The notes: a model not told the origin generated them from the letters alone. 64,000 nt of DNA from Prosapia bicincta (GCA_036971475.1 JBAIZL010000002.1:12520368-12584367), one strand, 5' to 3'. Shown: positions 35,126 to 48,774, counted from the first letter of the stretch. Program-made: numbers and translations.

Positions 35126-36178
35126 TATTCGTTAACTAACTATAGATACAATTAGTCTCTATCAAGTTTCAAATCCCTTAAAATAAACAACGTTCCACTT
35201 TAAACTTAAATTGAATAGGAAACGATTTAGATTAACCAAACTACATTCAGTGAACAGAACATTCATTCAACAAATTGGTTTTAAAATTCATGTTCCTATA
35301 AAACAGATTGACTTGAGGGTGCAGGGGGGGACTTTTTAAAACACCATCTTGAAACGTTCAACTTTCCAGATTTCAATTATTTCTCTTTAAACGTACTTCC
35401 ATATCATTAGACACACTAATGTACGCTATCATTGTATACGATAACACTTTGTCAATTGGAGGTGATAGATTCGTTCTAAGTGAAGTTTCTATAAATCCAG
35501 CATTTGAATCTTCGAACTTATAAAAAGAAATGTATACTCCATTACAATTGAGCTTCACTTGTGAACAAACATATAACTAACGCCAAATCACGACCAATAA
35601 TTTACATTCTCTGTGAATTATAAGTTCGTTTATTGCAATTTAGATATTTTAAACGTAATGTTAAAACTTACGTCGCCAAAATTAAAGCAACTTGTCTTGT
35701 ACTGTTTAAGTAAACACGCAGTGTTAACGTTTCCGTATTGATTTAATAGTGTAATAATTGTGTCCCTCTAGTGGGAGGGAGATGCGGACGCCATTTTGGC
35801 TATTAGAGGAGATACCTGCGAGATAACGAGGGTACGCTATGAATTAAGCATGCCTTACACCTCGCTCTGGCAACGTAATCTGCGTTCATCCACTAATTGT
35901 GTTCAATGTATTTAAAATTCTTTTTGATTTGACATTCTCAAGGTGCTTTGAACGCTTTGTTCATTTATAAAATTTAAAAACAGAAAATACAACCTGGGCC
36001 AATTTAACTTTCTGCAGCAGAGCAAAATCTCGAAAACGTTTCTTACTGAATTAAAAAAAATTAAATATTTTCATTTTAAACGACTCTTTCTATTAAATCT
36101 AATCCGATTCACGAAAGCTAGTATCCCAATCTTGTTGCTAGTATCGTATTGTGTTATTGGTCTATACTATATATATTA

Positions 36179-38107
36179 CGATGATTCTTCAGTATCATAA
36201 TGCAAAAACTTTGTTGCTTTCAGAATATTACAAAATTTTAATACTAATTTTTATTAGCTAGAAAGTTTTTTGTTAAATTTTTGGGATAAAATATCATCCA
36301 AGAATTATTAGAGTTACTTTTATTAAAATAAATAGAACTTTTCTGCATTTAAAGCTTTACAGTAGTGATCCATATCTAGGTGTTAGTTGTATTCAAGAGG
36401 TCATGTCCTCAAAAAGATTTTTGAAAATTGTTGAAAATTTACATGTAAATGATAACCGTACTGCTGCTCCAAGAACTAGTGATAATTATGACAAATTACA
36501 CAAATTACGGCCCTTGGTGGAAGACATCAATGATAAATTACTGAGTTGTTACAACAACTCTTCTTACTTGTCGGTTGACGAATCAATGATTGCTTTCAAA
36601 GGGCGTAATTTTATGAAACAATACCAGCCACTCAAACCTATAAAGCGTGGGTATAAGGTATGGTGATTGGCAGATGCTACTAATGGATTCGTAAAAAAGT
36701 TTGAAATTTATACAGGCAAATCGTCTGTTCAAAACAATGCCTATAATCTGGGTGAACGTGTTGTAATTAACTTAACAAATTGTGTAAACATGAAGGCTGC
36801 TTAGTTGCATTCGATAATTTCTTCACATCAACACGCTTAATGAGAACACTGTTGAAAGACAAAATATTTAGTGTCGGAACAGTCAGAGCCAATAGGAAGA
36901 ATTTACCCTTGTTTCTCAAGAGTAAGGACAGGATGAACAGAGGTGAGTTTATGTTTGATGTGCAGCATGATATTTCTGCTGTCAAATGGATGGACAACAA
37001 ACCAGTGATGATGCTCACTTCGGCTTTCTCGCCCACACAAATACACAGTGTGAAAAGAAGACAGAAAGATGGATCATGCAATACATAAACATGTCCTAAA
37101 GCAATAAATGAATACAATTGAATGATGGGTGGAGTCGATCGCTTTGATCAATTGGTAGAGCGTTACTCGATTGGTTATCGCAGTGTAAAATGGTGGCACA
37201 GGATTTTTTACTATTTGATAGACCTTGCTATTGTCAATAGTTACATATTGAGACGGTGCCATAAACCCAAATGTAAAGACCAGATGTCATTTAGAATAAA
37301 TTTGGCAAGACAATTATTTGGAGGATTTTCTTCAAGAAAATACAGGGGCAGGCCATTATATTTATTTGAAAAGAAGACACCGGTTCCAGATGAAATTCGT
37401 TTGACGAATGTTGGAAAACATATGCCTGAACAAGGGACATACCGGAGATGCAAACTATGTAGCACAAAAATTACAGAAAAACGAACAAAATTTACATGTT
37501 CTTCGTGCAAAGTTCCGCTCTGCATACCAGTATGTTTCACTAAATTTCACGGCAAAAAGTAACTACAGTTGTTGTTTTTCAACATACTACATTTATTTGA
37601 CTATTTTTCATGTATTTATATTTTCAATTATGAACAATAAATAAAGATTTTATAAAGGAATTTGAAATTTTTATTTCTGAAATAAATTTCTTTTTTTATG
37701 TTTTTTGTTTCAAGGTCAATATTTATTCATATTTGTGAATAAAATTTGGGAATGAATTTTTATTTCTCAGAATATAGCCTATATTTTATGCAATACATTT
37801 CATTGCTTATTATATCATTTTATTTATTTTATTATGACAATAATTTTGTTAATTATTTAGTTAATATATTATGTAAATTACATGATTTCAATGTAATTTT
37901 GCTGAATATGGGGTAATTATTTTATGATTAAGTCAGAACTCGTGGACGGGCAGTGGGAATCATTTATCCCACCTCTTGTATCTATTCTATGATAAAAGTT
38001 TGGAGTAAAATATTTTCAACACACATTTATAGCATTTTATGTGAAATATTTAAAACATAATTTCAACTGAACTGCCTATTTAAATAAATAGCCTATTAAA
38101 GGGTTAA
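36179..38107 (+). mobile_element. Damaged piggyBac-like transposon
   Basis: Comparison with copy 1 (site near 19862-19870) puts the insertion between about 36179 and 38107. The right end reads GGGTTAA (38101-38107), matching the GGG + TTAA ends of the piggyBac group. The expected TTAACCC left end is not seen: the left junction is TTAC (36176-36179) and the N-terminal third of the transposase is missing, so the left part was deleted. A GTGGGA/TCCCAC hairpin lies near 37951-37972. Confidence 0.75.
36340..37562 (+). pseudogene. piggyBac-like transposase pseudogene (DDE domain and C-terminal Cys-rich domain)
   Basis: Frames in order: 'SSDPYLGVSCIQEVMSSKRF' to 'LSVDESMIAFKGRNFMKQY' (first catalytic Asp, 36364-36666, then a stop); 'LADATNGFV' and 'FEIYTGK' around 36670-36720; 'CLVAFDNFFTSTRLM' (second Asp, 36790-36840, after a frame change); 'VKWMDNKPVMMLTS' (about 36980-37020); 'MMGGVDRFDQL' (third Asp, 37122-37155); and a C-terminal 'CKLC...CSSCKVPLC...CFTKFH' cluster typical of piggyBac transposases (37448-37550). 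These enzymes cut and paste at TTAA without footprint. At least one stop and two frame breaks, and no N-terminus, make it inactive. The last 146 codons (37122-37562) are intact. Confidence 0.85.
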
Positions 38108-41100
38108 ACCACAATTATCTTGTTATTTAATAACTGTGTTATTTGTAAAGATAGACAACATTTACCTGTCGTAATATTAACAAAGTTAAATAAATATATT
38201 TGCAAAGGTAAATACATTATTTTTTTAAATATATTTGTAGAGTTAAACAACATTTACTTTTATAAAATCACTTGTAAACTAAATTCAAATAGAAACAATA
38301 AAAAAGGTGTAGATATTTACATTTTAGTTTAGAGCTATTTCACCTAATACAATATAAAGATCCTCTAGTTATAGATAGAGCTTTTTCTCGTAGACTTTAC
38401 TGCCAATGACTATCGGCGAAACTTTATTAAACTAACAACTTGCCCCACTTATAAACGTAACGGGACAAAATCACCTTCACATTATGCGATCTGCAACACA
38501 CATACTTTTAATTAGGAGACACCTCTGTAGAGATAATGTATCTTTCAGAAGTGCGTACCTGGTCTCTTGGCGTCATGATGCCTTCTACATCGTCTAACTA
38601 TTAGGGTGTATGTCTAACCTTAAGATTGCCTATATCAAACATTCTCTCATATTTTCCATAGGCTAAAATAGTTACACTGGCTGACACTTTGAAACTACAA
38701 AAAGCGTCAGTATACGTTGTGACACAATATTATCTTTACTATTTGTTCGTTTCGGCAAATGAAAACACACGTATTATTCTAATTGTACAACATAAAATGG
38801 CTTACTCGCTTCTCCACGCAACGCATATGCACGTCCAATACACAATGACAAGATGATAAGCATCTTATCGAGACGATAGTAGAAGAGTGTCTCTATTCAT
38901 TATGCTTTGTCGACATCGTACTCTTATTATACTTTAACTATTGAAGTATAATATTTTTAACGCTGAACACATACAAACTATTACACGGATATAATATAGG
39001 AATATGTGACGTCACCATTTGGGAGTTCTAACGATGATGCGTAACAATCATCTCTACATCTCTGTTTTGTATAAGTCCAGTACTAAATATATTTCCTTTA
39101 AGCTAATTGTGTCAAATATTTCCAAAAGATCGTCACGTCGCATCGGTAAGATAAAGCTAACATCTGTTTTTATCTTCAGAGGTTACTTGGAGGATATGTA
39201 TAATCAGTTCAAATTCAATTTCAAATATATAGAAATTTTCACATATCAGTTTAAATTATTTGATATTCTATTATTTTCTAAAACATATATTAATTTCGTA
39301 GGTTATGTTTCTTTACATAGTAAATTAGCATTAAGTTAAATATATTATATATTTTTCTAATATGTCAAATAACCGCTGAGTACTAAGCTAAACCCTTCTC
39401 CAAATGCTAAAATGTATTCTGTATAACTTACCAATGTGTAGATATATCCTTCCTGGCACGTACGAAGGTTTCCAAGTATAATTCTGACATTTAAATGATG
39501 CCATAATCCATGACCTGTAAAGACTATGCTCCGTTCTCAACGAATGACGTTACAGGTTCAACACTCGCTTGACTGCTTATAGTGTCAGCAATTCCACTGT
39601 CTGTAAACAAACACTAGTAAATGCTTTATACAATAGCAATGGAATAGTCAAAATAGTTTGTTATTATTTATACTTATCGAAAACTCTGTAAGAAGATGGT
39701 TAGCTCTTTGCGCAAGGGCAATACTAGCTCAACAATCGTCTCACTTTATATTTTCTAATATCCTAAAGAACAATGCCTGTAAACATACATCGCAATATAA
39801 TAAAATACTAATAATAAAGTAATAAAATTTGTTACAAAATAACAAGCTAGAAAAAACATTTTAAAACAACATTTTAACCTTATTAAATAATGAATAAAGT
39901 AACACAACCTATGTATTAAAACAGCTGTTCAACAACACAACCTATAACATGAAATCAGCTGTCTTATATAATCATATTTTATCTCTTAATTTATGTTAAA
40001 ATCTCAGGTGCGACTCGTGATATGAGGAAGCGTGACGGATGAAATACTTTTCTCCTTAACACGCAATCGTATTCTGAGATTAATAAACATTTGCTTAATA
40101 AATGTTACAGTTCTGTTTCCAGGCACTAGCTGCCACATTTTCTTTTTTAATTATGTTTCCGATGTAAGAAACTATAATTGAAAATTTGTTTATTGATTCG
40201 ACTTATAATTTTACTGCAAATTTAACTGAACAAAATTATTTATACAGCGTAAACAATGATGTTTTAAAACACTCGTTCTGCTATTGAAAGAGGCTGTTTT
40301 GTTTCAGAATTAAAAATTTTAAAAAGTTATATACAAAAACGTTTAAGTTAATTCCTACTTTAGTCAACGAAAAAAAAGTATTTTAGTTACTTTTTATATG
40401 ACGAAATCACAATATTAAGTGTATTCCTTTCAACACTAAAATAAACCAATCTTTCAAGTTATAATTCTACGCGTAAATTAAGATGTTAGATTTTAATAAT
40501 CAAAGTAAAACCATCTACAAGAACTGATAATTTGTGATTTGTGATTTGCTAAGGAACAATTCGATGTTTATAACTGAAGCAATGTATGTTACTTATAACA
40601 GTAGGAACAATTAGCCGAAAGGCGAGTATACACGACTGTGGACGTGCATTGACTCTAGGTTACTCTTTATATTGGTTGCCCCAGTTGGCTATGTGTTCAG
40701 TTTCCCTTAACTTGTTTCACAAAATAGTTACGGAAATGTGGTTTTCGCGTGTTTAGAGCTCTTGCGACATAAAATCTAAAGCATATGAGTTTATCGGCTA
40801 GACGCACTTTGTTAAGCTAAATAGAATTTCCAGTATATTGCGCTTTATACATCTGTGCGTTCACACGCGTCACAGACCAAGTCACATGTCATCAATATGG
40901 AAGAGGCGTGTGGCGAGTAGGCTCTAGACTCTAGACAATACCTCTCCCTGGTGCCCGGAGAAGAAGCGATGTTCGGGGCTGCTCGAAGTCGTTTAGGTTT
41001 GAGAATGTAGAAATGTAAAAAAGTTGGTCAAACTTTTTCAATTGATTAAACAAAATAAATGAAGAAAGGGTGTGTTTTTTCAAACAAATTCACCCTAGTT

Positions 41101-42340
41101 GCAGTAAGGCAGGCTTGTAAAATGAGAATTATCATAACTTACAACTTTTCAAATTGCAATTATATCCTTTTTAGGCTTAATTCCATTTCATAATTGTATA
41201 TATACACTAAAATGTCTTGATATTAATAAACGACTGCTGATATATGAGTCAGTACCATTTATTTTCAAAATAACGCGAAGTTTCGACAGCTAGTTTGCCA
41301 TCTTCTTCAGGCCAATAATACTGCTTGCAGAGTGCTAGTATTAAATACAGCATTTGCAATTCTTAATACGCTCATCCTCACTCTGTTAGGAATATTTGTA
41401 TATTTTTGATATATTATTCTGCCTTTCCCTACATTACAATATTTTCCTTTGTTGACGCGTTTCGGAACTAAACATTATTTTTCAAACTTAAATATTACTT
41501 AGAAGTACTAATGGAACCATTCCATTAGAAGTAGGCCTTCTAATTGAATAATATCAAATGGAGCCATTCCAAAACGCGCCAACTAAAAGAATTATAGTAA
41601 TGTTTATAAAGGCAGAAAATGTACCAAATAATGCGTAGATTTTGAATCTACAACGTTATAACAAAAACGTACTTAAATTTTAAGTTACCTTATGAACAAG
41701 GGAAAAATTAAATACTAACAAAAACTAACCCTCAACCAATAATTTCTTTTTTCATTCTTGATTCAATGACAAATTAATCATCTTTTTCTACCTATATGTT
41801 AAGCTTATCTCTTTTACATACCTATATATTTTCCAAAATTGTGATAGGCCCCTCCTATGTAAGTAAAATATATTCCACAACTTCTCGCTTTCTGTAATAT
41901 TATTAATAGTTAAATGTTATCACATTTGAACTCACAAACAATATTTAATTTCACACGCTCATTTCAATGCCATCATGATTACCAACAACGATTAGAACGA
42001 TACGAAGTCTAAACTATCATTCATAACATACTTATAATTATACTCCCTGATGATGGCTGCGATTAAAACGCGTAGGTGAAAATAAGTTATTTGTATTTGC
42101 TATTATTAAATAAGACATTTATATTTCAAACCAACCAAGGAACCCCGCACAGTTGTTTCTGTTATTCTGGATACTTTTCAAACAAGCTACCACGTTAATT
42201 AAAAACAAAGAAATGTTCGTTGGTCATTAAAAATCAATTAACAGAGGGAAACAGAATTGGTTGGGCAGGGCTGCCAAGATAGTGAGAGGGAAATCTTGTT
42301 ATCCCTAAAAGCATATTCAAGAGATGTAATTCCAGATTTC

Positions 42341-42544
42341 ATTATTATAGAGATTATTTCGATTTAGGTCAAAATTTATTATTATAATAAAGAAAAATAT
42401 AATAGTATATCTTCAATGGGTTCTAGTTTGATTTTTTTTTTTAACTGAAGCTATAAATAGACAATTCAAATATTATATAAATATTAAAAAATAAATAACA
42501 TACTAAAACTAGATACCTCAACTGTAATAAAATTGTCTTTAATC

Positions 42545-42615
<71 letters not shown>

Positions 42616-43055
42616 ATATATATAAATAACTTTTATTTTGAAATAATGACGTTTATATGTAACTTTGGATTTTTTATAGCGTTCTCAGCCTAACCATGCA
42701 GCAATCATGAGAAATCGTGTTGTTTCTGCTTACGTATCAAAGCCATCCGAACAAACGTAATTTAAATGTTACAAAATCATGACACTTTGTAATCCGTGCA
42801 AGGATTTTCTTGTGCCACAGAAGGTGACGGGTTAAAGTAGGGATTATGATTTTAGCCTTTTACAGTTAAAGATTTGAAGGATTTCAACGCCAGAGAGGGA
42901 ATTAAGGTACAGTGTTGGTCTTGTAGTTTGATAAACATGGATCAGGATGTATTTAAAAAGCTTCCTGTGAGGTTATAATGCAAGGTTAGGGCCTGCAGAG
43001 TTGACAATATCCATCCAATGTTTAATAACGTTTATATACCACATTATATATGTAT
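42341..43055. other. No gene; (TA)n tract at 42547-42620
   Basis: AT-rich sequence after the end of duplication copy 2, with about 35 TA units at 42547-42620. Nothing else recognised. Confidence 0.6.
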
Positions 43056-43645
43056 TCTAAATATATAAAAATGTATGTATGTATGAGACTAATGAGTTAC
43101 TAAATCACTGATCCGACCACCAAGATTCTTTGAGAAATTTTTGAGTACATTTCTGGGAAGGTTTCTGGGACAGTATATCTTCGGGTCGTAGCCAGGAGGA
43201 GAACAGGGAGCACGTACACCCCAAAATTATGAATTTTACCTGAAAAATATTACCCTATAAAACGGCGCTAGGTTTTTAACAAAAGAGCTTCCCGACAACA
43301 TATTTTTATTCAACATGTAATTTTTAAGTGGCAAAATATGATTTTCTATCTTACCTTTTCTAAGACATTTCATTGAATACATTCCAAATTTTAGTTGCCA
43401 GGCAATATTCAACAACTAAACACTATTTTCCTACGCATTTCAAACAATATAAAGCAAATATTGCATGTCCGAGTGTACTTCATTAAATAAAATTCAATCA
43501 AGAACTTTTATTGTCACACATTTCTCCGAACGACTACTATAAGTTCAGCTATTATTATGTTAATAAAATACTAAATTAAGTTCAGCTAGTGTTAACACGT
43601 CATCCATTTACTTTTATTCTATACAAAATTCGCCGCGTCAGCTAG
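43056..43645 (+). mobile_element. Candidate non-autonomous Helitron-like sequence
   Basis: The 5' edge TCTAAATATATAAAAATG followed by TATG repeats resembles the TC-starting ends of insect Helitrons. The body (ATCCGACCACC...TTTCTGGGAAGG) has the look of the common 'aaccgatttt' subterminal region. The 3' edge CGCGTCAGCTAG is followed by T, as expected for CTRR|T. The base before TC is T rather than A, and I could not find a good 3' hairpin. No coding sequence. Tentative. Confidence 0.4.
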
Positions 43646-43726
43646 TATCTTATAAACAGCACAAATAATAATTTTGATTCCATTTTAACAGTAAGCCAAT
43701 GAGAGAAACATTTAAAAAATGAAGAT

Positions 43727-46700
43727 AGGATATCGCCTCAGAAGGGATATTTTATAAGAAAGGATATTATCTCAGAAGGGATATTGTCTAAGAAAGGATA
43801 TCGCCTCAGTAGAGATATTCTCTAAGAGGAGATATCGCATCAGAAGGAATTTAGTCTAAGAAAGGATATCGCCTCAGTAGAGATATTCTCTAAGAGGAGA
43901 TATCGCATCAGAAGGAATTTAGTCTAAGAAAGGATATCGCCTCAGAAGGAATATCGTCTGAGAAAAGATATCGCCTCAGTAGAGATATTCTCTAAGAGGA
44001 GATATCGCATCAGACGGAATTTAGTCTAAGAAAGGATATCGCCTCAGAAGGAATAAGGTCTAAGAAAAGATATCGCCTCAGTAGAGATATTCTCTAAGAG
44101 GAGATATCGCATCAGAAGGAATTTAGTCTAAGAAAGGATATCGCCTCAGAAGGGATATTATCTAACTAAGGAAATAGTCTCGGAAGGGATATTGTCTAAG
44201 AAAGGATATCGCCTCAGAAGGGATATTCTCTAAGAAGAGATATCGCCTCGGTAGGAAAAATGTCTAAGAAAAGATATCGCCTCAGTAGAGATATTCTCTA
44301 AGAAGAGATATCGCATCAGAAGGAATTTTGTCTAAGAAAGGAAATCGCCTTAGAAGGAATATTCTCTAAGAAGAGATATTTCCTCTGAAAAAATATTGCC
44401 TAAAAAAGGAAATCGCCTCAGAAGGGATATTTTCTAAAAAAGGATAATGTCTCAAAAGAGATATTGTCTAAGTAAGGATATCGCCTCAGAAGGAATATTG
44501 TCTAAGAAAGGATATTGTCTCAAAAGGGATATTGTCTAAGAAAGGATATCGTCTCGGAAGGAATATTCTCTAAGAAGAGATATTGCCTCAGAAGAAATAT
44601 TGTCTAAGAAGAGATATCGCCTCAGAAGGAATATTGTCTAAGAAAGGATATCGCCTCAGAAGGAATATTGTCTAAGAAAGGATATCGCTTGAGAAGGAAT
44701 ATTCTCTAAGAAGAGATATTACCTCAGAAGAAATATTGTCTAAGAAGAGATATCGCCTCAGAAGAAATATTGTCTAAGAAGAGATATCGCCTCAGAAGGA
44801 ATATTGTCTAAGAAAGGATATCGCCTCAGAAGGAATATTGTCTAAGAAAGGATATCGCTTGAGAAGGAATATTCTCTAAGAAGAGATATTACCTCAGAAG
44901 AAATATTGTCTAAGAAGAGATATCGCCTCAGAAGAAATATTGTCTAAGAAGAGATATCGCCTCAGAAGGAATATTGTCTAAGAAAGGATATCGCCTCAGA
45001 AGGAATATTGTCTAAGAAAGGATATCGCCTCAGAAGGAATATTCTCTAAGAAGAGATATTACCTCAGAAGAAATATTGTCTAAGAAGAGATATCGCCTCA
45101 GAAGGAATATTGTCTAAGAAAGGATATCGCCTCAGAAGGAATATTGTCTAAGAAACGATATCGCCTCAGAAGGAATATTGTCTAAGAAAGGATTTCGCCT
45201 GAGAAGGAATATTCTCTAAGAAGAGATATTACCTCAGAAGAAATATTGTCTAAGAAGAGATATCGCCTCAGAAGAAATATTGTCTAAGAAGAGATATCGC
45301 CTCAGAAGGAATATTGTCTAAGAAAGGATATCGCCTCAGAAGGAATATTGTCTCAGAAAGGATATCGCCTCAGAAGGAATATTCTCTAGAAGAGATATTG
45401 CCTCAGAAGAAATATTGTCTAAGAAAGGATATTGCCTCAGAAGGACTATTGTGTAAGAAAGGATATCCACTCAGGAGGGATATTCTCAAAGAAGAGATGT
45501 TGCCTCTGAAGGAATATTGTCTATGAAAAGATATCGCATCAGAATGGATATTGTCTAACAAAGGCTATATTCTCGGAAGGGATATTGTCTAAGAAAGTAT
45601 GTCATCTCGGAAGGGATATTGTCTAAGAAGAGATATTGCCTCAGAAGGAATATTGTCTGAGAAAGGATATCGCCTCAGAAGGAATATTGTGTAAGAAAGG
45701 ATATCCACTCAGGAGGGATATTCTCAAAGAAGAAATGTTGCCTCTGAAGGAATATTGTCTAAGAAAAGATATCGCCTCAGAAGGAATATTGTGTAAGAAA
45801 GGATATAGTCTCAGAAGGAATATTGTCTAAGAAGAGATATTGCCTCAGAAGGAATATTTGTAAGAAAGGATATCGCCTCAGAAGGAATATTGTGTAAGAA
45901 AGGATATCGCCTCAGAAGGAATATTGTCTAAAAAAGTATGTCGTCTCGGAAGGGATAATGTCTAAGAAAGGATATCACCTCAGAAGGAATATTGTCTAAG
46001 AAAGTGTATCGTCTCAGAAGGAATATTGTCTAGGAAGAGATATTGCCTCAGAAGGAATATTGTGTAAGAAAGGATATCGTCTCAGAAGGAATATTGTGTA
46101 AGAAAGGGAATCGCCTCAGAAGGGATGTCTAAGAAAGTATGTCGTCTCGGAAGGGATAATGTTTAAGACGAGATACTGCCTCAGAAGGAATATTGTCTAA
46201 GAAAGTGTATCGTCTCAGAAGGAATATTGTCTAAGAAAGTATGTCATCTAGGAACAGATAATGTCTAAGAAGAGATATCGCCTCAGAAGAAATATTGTGT
46301 AAGAAAGGATATCGCCTCAGAAGGAATATTGTGTAAGAAAGGATATCGCCTCAGAAGGAATATTGTCTAAAAAAGTATGTCGTCTCGGAAGGGATAATGT
46401 CTAAGAAAGGATATCACCTCAGAAGGAATATTGTCTAAGAAAGTGTATCGTCTCAGAAGGAATATTGTCTAGGAAGAGATATTGCCTCAGAAGGAATATT
46501 GTGTAAGAAAGGATATCGTCTCAGAAGGAATATTGTGTAAGAAAGGGAATCGCCTCAGAAGGGATGTCTAAGAAAGTATGTCGTCTCGGAAGGGATAATG
46601 TTTAAGACGAGATACTGCCTCAGAAGGAATATTGTCTAAGAAAGTATATCGTCTCAGAAGGAATATTGTCTAAGAAAGTATGTCATCTAGGAACAGATAA

Positions 46701-47080
46701 TGTCTAAGAAGAGATATCGCCTCAGAAGAAATATTGTGTAAGAAAGGATATCGCCTCAGAAGGAATATTGTCTAAGAAAGTATGTCATCTAGGAACAGAT
46801 AATGTCTAAGAAGAGATATCGCCTCAGAAGAAATATTGTGTAAGAAAGGATATCGCCTCAGAAGGAATATTGTCTAAGAAAGTATGTCATCTAGGAACAG
46901 ATAATGTCTAAGAAGAGATATCGCCTCAGAAGAAATATTGTGTAAGAAAGGATATCGCCTCAGAAGGAATATTGTCTAAGAAAGTATGTCGTCTCGGAAG
47001 GGATATTGCCTAAGAAAGGATATCGTCTCAGAAAGGATATTGAATAAATAAGATAGGATATTACCTCATAAAATCATATT
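43727..47080. repeat. 17-bp-unit satellite with several higher orders
   Basis: About 3.35 kb of 17-mers. Two types alternate, AGGATATCGCCTCAGAA and GGAATATTGTCTAAGAA, giving a 34-bp dimer. A 170-bp order (ten units) is clear at 44715-45225: GATATTACC recurs at 44715, 44885, 45055 and 45225. A 102-bp order (six units) occupies about 46680-46980. A ~440-bp block is doubled (45900-46240 / 46340-46680). The repeat keeps short Lys/Glu/Arg-rich frames open (such as 45314-45526 and 45636-45830); these are not genes. Confidence 0.97.
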
Positions 47081-47815
47081 TCTCTAGAATTGTTATTGCT
47101 ATAGAAGGTATGATGCAATTTATTTATTTTTTAATAAATGGGCGTATTTTAATTTATTTTTTATTTTATTTAGTTTAGAAAAATAAGATTTGGCATTACA
47201 CAAACTTTAATAAAAACAAAGCTTCATTAACAAAACAGAAACAACAGGTGTGAGTTAGCTATCCGGAGCGAAATAAAAACCCCATAAAAGTAAAAGTAAA
47301 CTAAGGTCTTACAGTGCCGGCAACTTTGAGTGTCGCGACATCTGTAAGAGGGATAGCAGTTGTAAAGCATGTCATTATGACAGGAAGTTATGGCGATACT
47401 GCATAGTTACATTAAAGCTTGCTTGTACGGTCAATTTGAAAAATAATGTTGTAAAATTCTAACGGTAAATATGCATTTACTTTTTTGAAAGTTGAATTAG
47501 AACCCATCAACATATTTATTCTTGTTCCGTAAACTTAACTTAGCTCACCCTTTTCAAGTGATTAGCAGGATATTTAGATTGCACTGCATTAACTTGATTT
47601 AAACGCATTACTTGTTATTGTAATTAGATGCAGTTGTGCAAGACTTGAACAAGTAGGGCGTTTACATTATTTTGGAATTTTATGACCAAACGCTTATATG
47701 GCAGAAACATTATAATTTTGCATGCAATAAATTATTGACTCGAGTAGGGATTGACTCTAAAACACTTTTGTTTATATTACTTGTTTATTGTACATTCATC
47801 GAGTAATATTTCTTT
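47081..47815. other. No gene seen
   Basis: AT-rich sequence after the 17-bp satellite without recognisable elements. Confidence 0.5.
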
Positions 47816-47819
47816 TAAA

Positions 47820-47975
47820 CCACTTTTTAATTGATTGATTTAAAACTTTCTGCTATACCTGGAACAAATTTCATTCTCAATTCTCTACATTCAACAAAAT
47901 AATTTATTTAATCCAGCCATATTTCAATAACACTAAATTAACAACAAACCCAATACAACACCTGTTTACTTTATT
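47820..47975 (+). repeat. ~155-bp inverted flank of the right arm, left side
   Basis: The reverse complement matches 62368-62525. Shared blocks include ATTGATTGATTTAAAAC, ATTTCATTCTCAATTCTC, CAGCCATATTTC and CAACACCTGTT. 47976-48204 between it and the right arm has no gene. Confidence 0.7.
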
Positions 47976-48546
47976 ATTATACGTTATTTTTTGAATCTAC
48001 AATACGATTTACAATAACTATTTTTTAGAAAAAAAATGTCAAGTTGAGTTTAAATAATATTTAAACTAAGTTAAGTAAACCTACAACTAGAAACCAAGTT
48101 CTAACGCAATTGTTTCTTACATTAAAAAAAAATGTAAATGGTAATTGGTATTACATTAAATAAAAATGTTTTATCGTCGAACCGATAAAACATCGCCTGA
48201 GCAGCTATTTTTGTTTGTTAAATTTTATTGGTTCTCTTTTTTCTTCTTTCTAATTTATGAGGCTGATGTTTGTCTATAATTGATCAGTCTTTCCACCTCT
48301 TGTACTGTAAGGAACCTTTCTCTTATAATTTTATATATCCCTACATCTTAACATGTGATTTCTAGCTATGGGAAATTTGTCTCAGTGACAAGTTTTAAAC
48401 ATGTAATTCTTCAGGTTGAATCCGACTGGGACATCAATTTTTTTAAATTTAAATTAATGAAAAAATAATATAGAAACTGTATTAGCTTCATTTGTTGTCC
48501 ACTATAAGTTTTAAAAATATTATATTTGAAAAGGTGAAATTTTAGA

Positions 48547-48774
48547 TTAAAAAATTAGGTTTGCTAATGCGAGATAACAACTTGCAAACTTAGTAACGTA
48601 AATGGTGGCCTCTGTCTTGTGTGTAATGCCATAACGTACACTAAGATATAAAATCCTTTCCAATCCTTCGTAGGCGATAACAGCCATAGTGGCTGATCCT
48701 TCCTTATAGGCTATGTACTGGCTAGTAATATATATACAAGAATACAAGACGTCATATAAATATAAATATAACAC
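48547..48774 (-). other. Right-arm counterpart of the conserved short open frame
   Basis: 75 codons, nearly identical over about 65 residues to 31929-32156 in the left arm. It begins a few codons further upstream there. No known domain; see that entry. Confidence 0.25.

Larger units (their letters stand above)
35110..42340. repeat. Segmental duplication, copy 2
   Basis: Direct copy of 17146-24190 (anchors given there). It lacks about 1.3 kb found in copy 1 near 17610-18900 and contains the piggyBac-like element at 36179-38107. Outside that element no gene was recognised; 38130-42340 is AT-rich noncoding sequence in both copies. Confidence 0.85.

Noticed and set aside
45314..45830. Lys/Arg/Glu-rich repeat proteins in the 17-bp satellite
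   Set aside because: 17 is not a multiple of three, so the repeat reads through all frames every 51 bases; the frames only reflect the satellite's lack of stops in some phases.
43727..47080. CRISPR array
   Set aside because: Units are contiguous 17-mers without unique spacers, in a eukaryotic repeat context with retrotransposons; no cas-like genes.
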